DNA of 64,000 nucleotides from Streptomyces thermolilacinus SPC6 (GTDB taxonomy: Bacteria; Actinomycetota; Actinomycetes; Streptomycetales; Streptomycetaceae). Under the pieces are notes generated by a model. That model was not told where the DNA came from, did not search any database, and saw only the letters and a list, made by a program, of their open reading frames with translations. Numbering within the stretch: the first letter of the stretch is position 1; each line of letters opens with the position of its first letter. The position numbers and the translations under genes were made by a program. Below are positions 42,856 through 51,497 of this stretch, piece by piece. Location: assembly GCF_000478605.2 (NCBI RefSeq), contig NZ_ASHX02000001.1, positions 4,665,001 through 4,729,000 on the forward strand. The letters run 5' to 3'.

Positions 42856-42924
42856 AAGTGGGCCCGCCCGCCGGTCAGGGAATACGGGCGGGACCACTTT
42901 GTTTTTGTACGATACAAAACAAAG
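42856..42924 (-). promoter_or_regulatory. AT-rich operator palindrome plus hairpin upstream of the HAD gene
   Basis: TTGTA-CGA-TACAA at about 42905-42917 is a perfect 5-3-5 palindrome, and the match extends outward (CTTTGTTTTTGTA against TACAAAACAAAG, one extra T) across 42897-42924. Adjacent to it, 42856-42870 pairs with 42885-42899 in a 15-bp stem with one mismatch. On the minus strand the stem is followed by TTCGTTT, so it may end transcription from the upstream gene or attenuate the HAD gene. Confidence 0.55.
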
Positions 42925-42991
42925 GGCGTGCGGCGCCACCCGGCCCCCTGTGACACATCTCCCGGCGGCGCGGGCGGCGGCTCAGCGTGGC

Positions 42992-44491
42992 TCAGCGGCC
43001 GCTCGTCTCGCCCTCCAGCGCCGCCCTGGTGGCCGGGCCGTACACGCCGGGAGCGTCGCCGGTGATGCCGCGCCGCTGCTGGTACTTGGCGACGGCCCGC
43101 TCCACGTTCTTGTCGTAGCGGCCGTGCATGGCGCTGTCGTAGACGCCGATCTCCCGCAGCCGCGTCTGGAGTTCCCGCACCTCCTCGCCCTCGTCGCCCC
43201 GGCTCAGCGTCGAGCCGCTCACCTGCCCGGTCTCCCGGGTGGGGCTCGGGGCCTCCGAGCGGGGCCGTACCGACGCGGTCACCCGCACCTCGGTCGCCTC
43301 CGGCCGGGCCGGGCTCGCCGAGGTGCTCGACGTGGACGGCGACGGCTCCTCGGCGGCGGACGGCGACGCGGACTCCTCCGGCGAGGCGCTGGTCCCGGTG
43401 CTGGTCCCGGTGCTCGTGCTCGTGCTCGTGCTCGGCGACGGCGTGCCGCTCTCGTCCGCCGACGGCCACGGGGGCGCGCTCAGGTTCGGGTCCGGCGCCA
43501 CCCGGTCGGACGTCTCCTCGCCGTCGAACAGGCCGCTCGCGAACGCCGCCGTGCCGATCACCGCGACGACCGCCGCCACCGCCGCGACCACCACGCCCGG
43601 CCGTTTCCGCCCGCCCTGCTGCCGCCGCGACCGGCGCGGGCCGGGCGTCACGTCCAACGCGCCCGTGCCGTCCTCGCCCGCGTCCCCGTCCAGCGGGGCG
43701 TACGTGGCGTGTGCGTCGTACGGGGCGTGGGGGCCGTTCGGGGCGTGGGGGCCGTTCGGGGGGTGGGGGCCGTTCGGGGGGTGCGCGAGGTGCGGATCGT
43801 GTACGACGCCGGGCGCCGCGACCGGCGGCTGCGGGCCCGCCGCCGCGCCCGCCGCGAGGGCCGCGCCCAGGTACAGCGGCGCCGTCGTCTCCACGTCCGG
43901 GTCCTGCTGACGGCCGTCCCGCGCGGGCGGTTCCTCCAGAGGCAGCGGCACTCCTGCGGTCACCCCGCCGCCCTGAGCCGGTACGCGCGGGTCCTGGCCG
44001 GCCGGTGTCCGGGGGTCGGGTGCCTGGCCGGGCGGTGCGTGGCCGGGCGGGGCCTGCGGGGCCTGCGGGGCGGGAGGCTGTCCCGTGCGGGCCTCGGGGG
44101 CCGGGCCGCCCGGCACCTGGCCGGTCGGCTCCCGGGGCGTCTGCGCCTGCGGGCCGGGGCCTGTGCCGTACGTGCCGGAGGAGCCCTCGGCGTGCGTGCC
44201 GGGGGAGCCCTCGGTCTGCGGCGCCGGGCCCGTGCCGTACCCGTCGGGGGTGGCGGGGGCCTGTGGTGCCTGGGCGTGCGGGGCCGGGCCCGTGCCGTAC
44301 CCGTCGGGGGCGGCCGGGGCCGTACCGGATGCGTCGGGACCGGACGGGGGCTGGAGGTTCACGTACGGGCGAATCCGCAGTGGCTCGAAAGCGCCCTGCC
44401 CCGGCCCGGTGCCCCGCACCCCGCCGCAGGCGCATCCCGCGCCCCGGGGCCCCGCGGGCGTGCCGCACTCAGGACAGACCATTCCGGCCAC
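42992..44491 (-). CDS. Membrane protein with zinc-ribbon N-terminus and peptidoglycan-binding domain
   Basis: Protein of 499 residues from GTG 44491 (GGGGAGGG upstream). It starts with a small zinc-ribbon (MVCPECGTPAGPRGAGCACGG), then a long Pro/Ala/Gly-rich cytoplasmic region including two GYGTGPAP units and a five-fold PNGPH repeat, a basic stretch, and one transmembrane helix (GVVVAAVAAVVAVIGTAAFASG, about 295-317). Outside, a Ser/Thr-rich linker (STSTSTSTGTSTGTS) leads to a C-terminal PG_binding_1 domain: GEEVRELQTRLREIGVYDSAMHGRYDKNVERAVAKYQ. It may link a cytoplasmic event to the wall. Function unknown. Confidence 0.85.
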   Translation of the reverse strand: MAGMVCPECGTPAGPRGAGCACGGVRGTGPGQGAFEPLRIRPYVNLQPPSGPDASGTAPAAPDGYGTGPAPHAQAPQAPATPDGYGTGPAPQTEGSPGTHAEGSSGTYGTGPGPQAQTPREPTGQVPGGPAPEARTGQPPAPQAPQAPPGHAPPGQAPDPRTPAGQDPRVPAQGGGVTAGVPLPLEEPPARDGRQQDPDVETTAPLYLGAALAAGAAAGPQPPVAAPGVVHDPHLAHPPNGPHPPNGPHAPNGPHAPYDAHATYAPLDGDAGEDGTGALDVTPGPRRSRRQQGGRKRPGVVVAAVAAVVAVIGTAAFASGLFDGEETSDRVAPDPNLSAPPWPSADESGTPSPSTSTSTSTGTSTGTSASPEESASPSAAEEPSPSTSSTSASPARPEATEVRVTASVRPRSEAPSPTRETGQVSGSTLSRGDEGEEVRELQTRLREIGVYDSAMHGRYDKNVERAVAKYQQRRGITGDAPGVYGPATRAALEGETSGR

Positions 44492-44656
44492 TGTGGGTCC
44501 CTCCCCTAGAGGTCCTGCTGACTGAATACCGCCCCCATGAACTGGCAGCGATTATGCAGCCCGGACGTGATCTGCCCAACATCCGGAACCGGTCTCGGCA
44601 GGCCATAACGGGGCACACCGCCCACGATGGATGGGGAAACAGTGAGGGAGGCGCCC

Positions 44657-46705
44657 ATGACGCGGCCAGTCGGCACCCCGGCCACCACCCCGCAGCCCGG
44701 AGCGGACTACAACCGGCGCACGGTCCTGGTGCCCATCGGGGCGCTGCTCCTCGGCATGCTGCTCGCCGCACTCGACCAGACCATCGTGTCCACCGCCCTG
44801 CCGACGATCGTCAGCGAACTCGGCGGCATGGACCACCTGTCGTGGGTCGTCACCGCCTACATGCTCGCCTCCACCGCCGCCACGCCCCTGTGGGGCAAGC
44901 TCGGCGACCAGTACGGGCGCAAGAAACTCTTCCAGACGGCCATCGTCATCTTCCTGCTCGGCTCCGTGCTGTGCGGCGTCGCGCAGGACATGCCGCAGCT
45001 CATCGCCTACCGCGCCGTCCAGGGCCTGGGCGGCGGCGGGCTGATGGTGCTGTCCATGGCGATCGTCGGCGACCTCGTCCCGCCCCGCGACCGGGGCCGC
45101 TACCAGGGCGTCTTCGGCGCGGTCTTCGGCGCGACCAGCGTCCTCGGGCCGCTCCTCGGCGGTGTCTTCACCGAGCACCTGACCTGGCGGTGGGTCTTCT
45201 ACATCAACGTGCCCGTCGGGATCGTCGCCCTCTTCGTCATCGCCGCCGCCCTGCACATCCCCGTCCACCGCACCCCGCACCGCATCGACTACGCCGGCAC
45301 GTTCCTGATCGCCTCCGTCGCCACCTGCCTGGTCCTCGTCGCGTCCCTCGGCGGTACCACCTGGGCGTGGGGCGACGCCCGGATCATCGGCCTCGCCGTC
45401 CTCGGCGTGATCCTGCTCGTGCTGTTCGTCCGCGTCGAGCGGCGCGCCGCCGAGCCCGTGCTGCCGCTGCGGCTGTTCCGCATCCGCACGTTCACGCTCG
45501 TCTCGGCCATCAGCTTCGTCATCGGCTTCGCGATGTTCGGCGCCATGACCTACCTGCCGACCTTCCTCCAGGTCGTCCAGCACGTCAGCCCCACCATGTC
45601 CGGCGTCCACATGCTCCCGATGGTCGCGGGCATGCTGCTCACCTCCACCGTCTCCGGGCAGATCGTCAGCCGCACCGGCCGCTGGAAGGTCTTCCCCGTC
45701 GCCGGCACGGCCATCACCACCGTGGGCCTGCTCCTCCTGCACCGGATGGAGACGACCAGCCCCACCTGGGAGATGAGCCTGTACTTCTTCGTCTTCGGCG
45801 CCGGACTCGGCCTCGTCATGCAGGTCCTCGTGCTGGTCGCGCAGAACGCCGTCGGCTACGAGGACCTGGGCGTCGCCACCTCCGGCGCCACGTTCTTCCG
45901 CTCCATCGGCGCCTCCTTCGGTGTCGCGGTCTTCGGCACGATCTTCACCAGCCGCCTCACCGGAAAGCTGGAAGAGTCGCTTTCCGGCCAGGACCTGCCG
46001 CCCGGCGCCGGCCCGGACGCGGTCGCCGCCGACCCGCGCGCCATCGCCGAGCTGCCGCCCGCCCTGCGCCCACCCGCGCTGGAGGCGTACTCCACATCCA
46101 TCACGGACGTCTTCCTGTACGCGTCACCGATCGTCCTGCTGGCGTTCGCCATCGCCTGGCTGCTGCGCGAGGACCCGCTGCGCGGCTCGGTCACCGCGCC
46201 CGACCCGAGCGAGACCCTCGCCTCCAACCCCGTCCAGCGGTCCTCGTACGACGAGGTGGCCCGCGCCCTGTCCGTGCTCGGCTCCCGCGAGGGCCGCAAG
46301 GCCGTGTACGAGAAGATCACCGCCCGGGCGGGCCTCGACCTGCTGCCCGCGTCCAGCTGGCTGGTGCTGCGCATCCGCCGCCACGGCACCGTGGAGCCCG
46401 CGCGCCTCGCGGAGGCCACGAACGTGCCGCTCCGCGCGGTCACGGAGGCGTCCCGGGAGGTCGAGGCGCGGGGCCTGGCCCGCCGCGAGGGCCTTCATCT
46501 GATGCTGACCGACGACGGCGTGGAGGTGGCGGCCCGGCTGGCGCACGCCCGCGAGGAGTCGCTGGCCGAGCTGCTGGGCGACTGGTGGGGGCCCGACCGG
46601 CCGACCGACCTCATCCAGCTGGTGGAGGAGCTGACCGCCGAGCTGTGCGGCTCGGAGCGGGAACGCCCCGGGCACGAGCCGCCGCGCCGGGACCACCGGG
46701 CCTGA
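44657..46705 (+). CDS. DHA2-type MFS transporter fused to a winged-helix domain
   Basis: Transporter of 682 residues. ATG 44657 has GAGGGAGG upstream. The first 510 or so residues are a 14-helix DHA2 pump: LAALDQTIVSTALPTIV, GKLGDQYGRKKLFQT, VFGATSVLGPLLGGVF. The last 140 residues are soluble and MarR-like: SSWLVLRIRRHGTVEPARLAEATNVPLRAVTEASREVEARGLARREGLHLMLTDDGVEVAARLAHAREESLAELLG. The fusion is seen in actinobacteria; it may sense substrate or DNA at the membrane, or the domain may act by protein contacts. Separated by 165 bases from the divergent peptidoglycan-binding gene. Confidence 0.92.
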   Translation: MTRPVGTPATTPQPGADYNRRTVLVPIGALLLGMLLAALDQTIVSTALPTIVSELGGMDHLSWVVTAYMLASTAATPLWGKLGDQYGRKKLFQTAIVIFLLGSVLCGVAQDMPQLIAYRAVQGLGGGGLMVLSMAIVGDLVPPRDRGRYQGVFGAVFGATSVLGPLLGGVFTEHLTWRWVFYINVPVGIVALFVIAAALHIPVHRTPHRIDYAGTFLIASVATCLVLVASLGGTTWAWGDARIIGLAVLGVILLVLFVRVERRAAEPVLPLRLFRIRTFTLVSAISFVIGFAMFGAMTYLPTFLQVVQHVSPTMSGVHMLPMVAGMLLTSTVSGQIVSRTGRWKVFPVAGTAITTVGLLLLHRMETTSPTWEMSLYFFVFGAGLGLVMQVLVLVAQNAVGYEDLGVATSGATFFRSIGASFGVAVFGTIFTSRLTGKLEESLSGQDLPPGAGPDAVAADPRAIAELPPALRPPALEAYSTSITDVFLYASPIVLLAFAIAWLLREDPLRGSVTAPDPSETLASNPVQRSSYDEVARALSVLGSREGRKAVYEKITARAGLDLLPASSWLVLRIRRHGTVEPARLAEATNVPLRAVTEASREVEARGLARREGLHLMLTDDGVEVAARLAHAREESLAELLGDWWGPDRPTDLIQLVEELTAELCGSERERPGHEPPRRDHRA

Positions 46706-46760
46706 GCGGCCGGGGCGGGGGAGGGAGACGGCCGGGCCGAGGGGGAGGGGCGGCGGGCGC

Positions 46761-47270
46761 TCAGGCGCCCGGGACCAGCTCCTTGCCGTACCAGATCTCC
46801 ATGTACGGGCCCTCGCAGTACGCCGGGATCTCCCGGTAGCCGTTGCGCGTGTACAGGGCGCGGGCCTCCACCAGGTCCAGGCGCGTGTTCAGCACCATGC
46901 GCCGCGCACCCAGCTCCACGGCCGCATCCTCCAGCGCGGCCAGCAGCGTCCCGGCACCGCCCGTGCCCCGGAAGGCGTGCCGTACGAACACGCGGGTCAG
47001 CTCCGCCCGCTCCGCGTCCAGCATCAGCACCCCGCCGCACCCCGCGGCCTTACCGTCGTACCGGCCCACCAGGAACTGCCCGGTCGGCGGCTCCAGGGCC
47101 TCCACGCCGTCCCCGGCCAGCCCCTCGTCCACCTCCTGGGAGGTGGCGGGGCGGCGCCAGTAGCGGCTGGCCACGTCCTCGTAGTAGTCGCGGCGCAGCG
47201 CGGTCGCGTCGTCCGTGTCGTACCGCTCCGGGCGTATGTCCCAGCTGGTCGTCCGGTTCGCCGTCGGCAT
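46761..47270 (-). CDS. GNAT-family N-acetyltransferase
   Basis: Acetyl-CoA-dependent acetyltransferase of 169 residues. Motif A is AELTRVFVRHAFRGTGGAGTLLAALEDAA with the R-G-x-G-x-A/G CoA pyrophosphate loop, followed by the beta-bulge block RRMVLNTRLDLVEARALYTRNGYREI. Such enzymes acetylate small amines, antibiotics or proteins. The ATG at 47270 is preceded by GAGG that overlaps the stop region of the O-methyltransferase gene four bases upstream, so the two form an operon. Acceptor unknown. Confidence 0.92.
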   Translation of the reverse strand: MPTANRTTSWDIRPERYDTDDATALRRDYYEDVASRYWRRPATSQEVDEGLAGDGVEALEPPTGQFLVGRYDGKAAGCGGVLMLDAERAELTRVFVRHAFRGTGGAGTLLAALEDAAVELGARRMVLNTRLDLVEARALYTRNGYREIPAYCEGPYMEIWYGKELVPGA

Positions 47271-47274
47271 GGCC

Positions 47275-47970
47275 TCAGGACACCACCCGGGCGATGAGCA
47301 GGCCGTCGTAGCCCTTCACGCCGACCGTCTGGAACGCCGTCGCGTCCAGCCGGGGGTCGCGCGCCACGAGGTCGAACATCTCGCGGGTGGCGACGATCGC
47401 CTCGTCCGACGACTCCTCGTCCGTGATCGCGCCGCCGCGCACCACGTTGTCCACCACGATCACACTGCCCGGGCGGGTCAGGCGCAGCGCCCACTCGATG
47501 TAGTGCGGGTTGTTCTTCTTGTCCGCGTCGATGAAGACCAGGTCGAAGGGGCCGACGCCCTCCGCCTCCAGCTTCGGCAGCGAGTCGAGGGCGGCGCCCG
47601 TACGGACCTCCGCCACCTGGTCGAGGCCCGCGCGGGCCAGGTTGAGCCGGGCGACCTCGGCGTGCGCGGGGTCGGACTCCAGCGAGATCAGCTTCCCGTC
47701 CGGCGGGAGGGCCCGGCCCAGCCAGATGGTGCTGTACCCGCCGAGCGTGCCGACCTCCAGGATCGTGCGGGCGCCCTGGACACGGGCGAGAAGGTGCAGC
47801 AGCTTGCCCTGGTTGGGGGCGACGGCGATCTTCGGGAGGCCCGCCTCGTCGCTCGCGGCGAGCGCGGCGGTCAGCGCCTCGTCGGCGGGGGCGAGCTGGT
47901 CGGTGAGATAGGCGTCGACGGCGGTCCAGCGGGCGGCCTGGTCCTCGGTGCTGTGGTTTCGCTGAGTCAT
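47275..47970 (-). CDS. Class I SAM-dependent O-methyltransferase
   Basis: Catechol-O-methyltransferase-like enzyme of 231 residues (methyltransf_3). ATG at 47970; the upstream in-frame extension is not credible. SAM motif I ILEVGTLGGYSTIWLGRAL, acidic motif ISLESDPAHAEVARLNL, FIDADKKNNPHYIEWAL with metal-binding Asp residues, and IVVDNVVRGG. These are magnesium-dependent enzymes that methylate ortho-dihydroxy aromatics. First gene of a two-gene operon with the acetyltransferase. Confidence 0.92.
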   Translation of the reverse strand: MTQRNHSTEDQAARWTAVDAYLTDQLAPADEALTAALAASDEAGLPKIAVAPNQGKLLHLLARVQGARTILEVGTLGGYSTIWLGRALPPDGKLISLESDPAHAEVARLNLARAGLDQVAEVRTGAALDSLPKLEAEGVGPFDLVFIDADKKNNPHYIEWALRLTRPGSVIVVDNVVRGGAITDEESSDEAIVATREMFDLVARDPRLDATAFQTVGVKGYDGLLIARVVS

Positions 47971-48104
47971 GGTCAGGAACGTAGTCGAGAAGTGCCGCGA
48001 AAGCGGGCGGGTTTGCGCGCGGGCACGGCGAAGCCCCCGGTGAGCGTACTCACCAGGGGCTTTCGGGCCGTGGCTCACCGCCGCGCGGGGGCGGGCCGGG
48101 CGGC

Positions 48105-48515
48105 TCAGTACCAGTGGTTGTTCTGCCAGAACTCCCAGGCGCCGCACGGGCTGCCGTAGCGGTCGTTCATGTAGTCGAGACCCCACTCGATCTGCGTGGC
48201 CGGGTTGGTCTTCCAGTCCGAGCCCGCGGACGCCATCTTCGACGCGGGCAGGGCCTGGACCAGGCCGTACGCGCCGGACGAGGCGTTGGTCGCGGTGTGG
48301 TCCCAGCCCGACTCGTGCTCCACGATCTTGCTGAAGCACTGGTACTGGCCGGCCGGGACCATCTTCTTGGCGACGGCCTGGGCCGAGGTGGGCGCGGCGG
48401 CCGAGGCCGGCGCCGTCACCGCCATGACCGCACCCGAGGCGCCCAGCAGCACGGTGGCTGCGGCGACGGCGGACTTGTTGCGGGCGGAGAAACGGCTGGA
48501 GATGGAGCGGAACAC
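48105..48515 (-). CDS. Secreted transglycosylase-like (SLT) protein
   Basis: Small secreted muralytic protein of 136 residues from GTG 48515 with GAGG upstream. A signal peptide (RNKSAVAAATVLLGASGAVMAVTAPASAAA) precedes a compact lysozyme-fold domain: YQCFSKIVEHESGWDHTATNASSGAYGLVQALPASKMASAG, then NPATQIEWGLDYMNDRYGSPCGAWEFWQNNHWY. The Glu in VEHES is the catalytic acid. It resembles aggregation-promoting/SLT proteins that Streptomyces secretes abundantly for wall turnover. The 244-base upstream region holds a perfect CAGGCATGCCTG palindrome (48549-48560). No c-di-AMP (ydaO) riboswitch was found. Confidence 0.92.
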   Translation of the reverse strand: MFRSISSRFSARNKSAVAAATVLLGASGAVMAVTAPASAAAPTSAQAVAKKMVPAGQYQCFSKIVEHESGWDHTATNASSGAYGLVQALPASKMASAGSDWKTNPATQIEWGLDYMNDRYGSPCGAWEFWQNNHWY

Positions 48516-48759
48516 GTAAGAGACCTCACGTCGGGGACAGGGCTGGCGCAGGCATGCCTGAACCAGGACCCGGGGAGACCCGGTGTGGCTCGGAGGCTTG
48601 CCATGGGGCACGTGGCGGCCGGACCGCGAGGCGGTCGCGCTGCCGTCGGTGCCCGGCGACGTCATCCACCAAAGCAGGGCCGCCCAGCCCTGGCAACGCC
48701 CCCCATGTACGAGGCGCGACCGGAGACGCCGCCCTGCCGGGCGCCCGCGCCGGACGGTG

Positions 48760-49761
48760 TCAGCGCAGGTCGCCGCGGGCGAACGGGGGGCCCTCCGCCG
48801 GCCCTGCGGGCCTACTAAGCGGGGACGTATGTGACGTGGGTCCTGTGGGGCGCCTCACCCCGGAATGCCCCGGATGAGGCTTTTCGCCGCCTTCGAATGT
48901 GACCTGGGCCTCGAACGCCGCCCGTCGAGTCGCACGCCGGAGCGCCTTCAGGACCGTCGATCCGATGGTCAGCGTCAGCACCACCGTCAGCGCCGCCCGC
49001 CCCAGGTCCCAGCCCATGGAGGTCGCCAGGCAGTACGCGGCGAACCGCACCAGGTTCTCGTGGACCGGCTCGCCCGCGTGGAACGCGATCCCGCTGGACC
49101 CCTCCGGCAGCGCCAGCACCCACCCCTGGAGGTTCATCGCCGTCCCGTACGCGAACGACGCCACCGCCCCGTACGCGGCGAGCATCAGCAGCTCGCCCCG
49201 GCCCCGCAGCCGCACCGGCCCCGGCAGCAGTCCGGCGCCCATCGTGAACCACGCCATCGACAGCATCTGGTACGGCATCCACGGCCCGACCCCGCCGGTC
49301 AGCAGCGCCGACGCGAACATCGTCACCGCGCCCAGCACGAACCCGAAGCCCGGCCCCAGCACCCGGCCGCTCAGCACCATCAGGAAGAACATGGGCTCCA
49401 GGCCCGCCGTCCCCGCGCCCAGCGGCCGCAGCGCCGCGCCCGCCGCCGCCAGCACCCCCAGCATCGCGACGGCCTTCGCGTCCAGGCCCGAGTCGGCGAT
49501 CGTCGCCACGACCACCCCGACGAGCAGCGGCAGCAGCCCCGCGAACAGCCAGGGCGCGACCCCGGCGTGCGCCGCAGCGAGACCGGACCCGCCGTCCGCG
49601 AGCAGCGGCCAGCCGAACGCCGCCACCCCGATGGCGCTGATCAGCACCAGCGCGGCGATCGCGCGCGGCCCCAGCCGCACGGGCCGGGCGTGCCCCGCCG
49701 CCGTCCGGGCCCTCCCCGCCCGGGTCCCCGCCGTCCCGGCCTTCCGCTCCCGCGCGGTCAC
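48760..49761 (-). CDS. ECF transporter substrate-binding (S) component, probably cobalamin
   Basis: Integral S-component of 333 residues. GTG 49761 overlaps the ATPase stop by 4 bases. About six hydrophobic segments (LISAIGVAAFGWPLL, WLFAGLLPLLVGVVVATIAD, AVAMLGVLAAAGAALRPLG, FFLMVLSGRVLGPGFGFVLGAVTMFASALLTGG, MLAAYGAVASFAYG, ALTVVLTLTIGSTVL). The ELSG-like RPLG...FFLM and GFGFVLGAVTMFASALLTGGVGPWMPYQ blocks match B12-type ECF S subunits (CbrT-like). A basic N-terminus and a 45-residue hydrophilic C-tail flank the core. Control by a cobalamin riboswitch supports vitamin B12 or a corrinoid as substrate. Confidence 0.88.
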   Translation of the reverse strand: MTARERKAGTAGTRAGRARTAAGHARPVRLGPRAIAALVLISAIGVAAFGWPLLADGGSGLAAAHAGVAPWLFAGLLPLLVGVVVATIADSGLDAKAVAMLGVLAAAGAALRPLGAGTAGLEPMFFLMVLSGRVLGPGFGFVLGAVTMFASALLTGGVGPWMPYQMLSMAWFTMGAGLLPGPVRLRGRGELLMLAAYGAVASFAYGTAMNLQGWVLALPEGSSGIAFHAGEPVHENLVRFAAYCLATSMGWDLGRAALTVVLTLTIGSTVLKALRRATRRAAFEAQVTFEGGEKPHPGHSGVRRPTGPTSHTSPLSRPAGPAEGPPFARGDLR

Positions 49762-51497
49762 AGGGCCGCCTCCACCTGGGCGACGGTCAGCCACGGCTGC
49801 GGGGCCAGCACCTTCGCCACCTGCGGGGCGAACGCGGGGGACGACACGACCACCTCGTGCGTCGGCCCGTCCGCGACGACCTCGCCCTCCGCGAGGATCA
49901 CCACCCGGTGCGCCAGCTCCGCCGCCAGCTCCACGTCGTGCGTGGCCATCACGATGGCGTGCCCCTCCGCCGCGAGGCGCCGCAGCACCTCCACGAGCCG
50001 CGCCTTCGCCGCGTAGTCCAGGCCCCGCGTCGGCTCGTCGAGCAGCAGCAGCCGGGGCCGCCCGGTCAGCACGACCGCCAGGGCCAGGGCGAGCCGCTGC
50101 CCCTCCGACAGGTCGCGCGGATGCGTGTCGCCCGGTACGCCCGGCAGCAGCCCGGCCACCAGGGCGCGGCAGGTGCCCGGCTCGGCCCCCGCGTCCCCGT
50201 CGGCCGCCGCGCACTCGGCGGCGACCGTGTCCGCGTACAGCAGGTCGCGCGGCTCCTGCGGGACGAGGCCCACCTCGCGGATCAGCTCGGCGGGCGGGGT
50301 GCGGTGCGGGACGCGGCCCGCCACGAGGACGCGGCCGGACGTCGGGGCGACCATGCCGACGAGCGCGCCGAGCAGGGTGGACTTGCCCGCGCCGTTACGG
50401 CCCATGAGCGCCACGGTCTCGCCGGGCCGCACGCCCAGGCCGACGCCCCGCAGCGCCTCGACGCGCCCGCGCGTGACGACGAGGCCGTCCACGCGGGCGA
50501 TGTCCGGGCCGGCGGGGCCGACGGGGGCGGGTGCCGCGTCGTTCGTACGGCGGCGGAGCGGCCACCAGGACGTACGCGGCCTCGACGGCTCCGGGCTCGG
50601 TGCCGCGCCCGCCTCCGCCTTCGCCCCCGGGCCCGCTTGCTCTGCGGGGCCCGGGTGCGCGGCGCCCCGCACCGGCTCCAGTCCCGTGAGGCGCTCCCGG
50701 AGCGGGGCGGCACGGCGGCGGGCCTCGCGGACGGTGAGGGCGGGCGGGGTCCACCCGGCCAGCCGCGACAGGCCGACCACCGGCGGGTACACGGGCGACA
50801 CCCGCATCACCTCCGCCGGTTCGCCCACCACCAGCGGCGCGCCCGGCTCCCGCAGCAGCACCACCCGGTCCGCGTACTGCACCACCCGCTCCAGCCGGTG
50901 CTCGGCCATCAGCACGGTCGTGCCCAGGTCGTGCACCAGCCGCTGGAGGACGGCCAGCACCTCCTCGGCGGCGGCCGGGTCCAGCGCGGACGTCGGCTCG
51001 TCCAGCACCAGGACCCTCGGGTGCGTGGTGAGGACCGAGCCGATGGCCACGCGCTGGCGCTGCCCGCCCGACAGGGTCGCGACGGGCCGGTCCCGCAGCG
51101 GCGCGAGGCCCAGCAGGTCGAGGGTCTCCTCGACGCGCCGCCGCATCACCTCGGGCGGCAGGCCCAGCGACTCCATGCCGTACGCGAGCTCGTCCTCGAC
51201 CACGTCGGTGACGAAGTGCGCGGCCGGGTCCTGGCCCACGGTGCCCACCACGTCGGCCAGTTCGCGCGGCCGGTGCGTGCGGGTGTCCCGCCCGCCGACC
51301 GTGACGCGGCCCCGCAGCGTGCCGCCCGTGAAGTGCGGGACGAGCCCGGAAACGGCGCCCAGCAGCGTGGACTTGCCGACGCCCGACGGGCCGACGAGCA
51401 GGACCAGTTCGCCCTCCGGCACGTGCAGGTCCACGTCCCGTACGGTCGGCTCGGCGGAGTCCTCGTAGGTCACCGTGACGTTCTCGAACCGGATCAC
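49758..51497 (-). CDS. ECF transporter ATPase, two ABC domains fused (EcfA1-EcfA2 type)
   Basis: Cytoplasmic ATPase of 579 residues with two nucleotide-binding domains. First: Walker A LVGPSGVGKSTL (about 36-46), signature LSGGQRQRVAIG, Walker B VLVLDEPTSALD, H-loop AEHRL. Second, after a Pro/Ala linker (about 275-325): Walker A MGRNGAGKSTL (about 366), signature LSEGQRLALALA, Walker B LLLLDEPTRGLD, and ATHDVEL. It powers the ECF module with the T and S components. The start GTG 51497 overlaps the T-component stop. The fused form replaces the usual pair of separate ATPases. Confidence 0.93.
   Translation of the reverse strand: MIRFENVTVTYEDSAEPTVRDVDLHVPEGELVLLVGPSGVGKSTLLGAVSGLVPHFTGGTLRGRVTVGGRDTRTHRPRELADVVGTVGQDPAAHFVTDVVEDELAYGMESLGLPPEVMRRRVEETLDLLGLAPLRDRPVATLSGGQRQRVAIGSVLTTHPRVLVLDEPTSALDPAAAEEVLAVLQRLVHDLGTTVLMAEHRLERVVQYADRVVLLREPGAPLVVGEPAEVMRVSPVYPPVVGLSRLAGWTPPALTVREARRRAAPLRERLTGLEPVRGAAHPGPAEQAGPGAKAEAGAAPSPEPSRPRTSWWPLRRRTNDAAPAPVGPAGPDIARVDGLVVTRGRVEALRGVGLGVRPGETVALMGRNGAGKSTLLGALVGMVAPTSGRVLVAGRVPHRTPPAELIREVGLVPQEPRDLLYADTVAAECAAADGDAGAEPGTCRALVAGLLPGVPGDTHPRDLSEGQRLALALAVVLTGRPRLLLLDEPTRGLDYAAKARLVEVLRRLAAEGHAIVMATHDVELAAELAHRVVILAEGEVVADGPTHEVVVSSPAFAPQVAKVLAPQPWLTVAQVEAAL

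Noticed and set aside
43700..43800. Tandem 20-bp repeats resembling a CRISPR-like array
   Set aside because: They are contiguous coding repeats (PNGPH units) within the peptidoglycan-binding gene, without spacers.
48516..48759. Possible ydaO (c-di-AMP) riboswitch upstream of the transglycosylase gene
   Set aside because: Streptomyces wall-hydrolase genes often have one, but none of its conserved blocks is found here.
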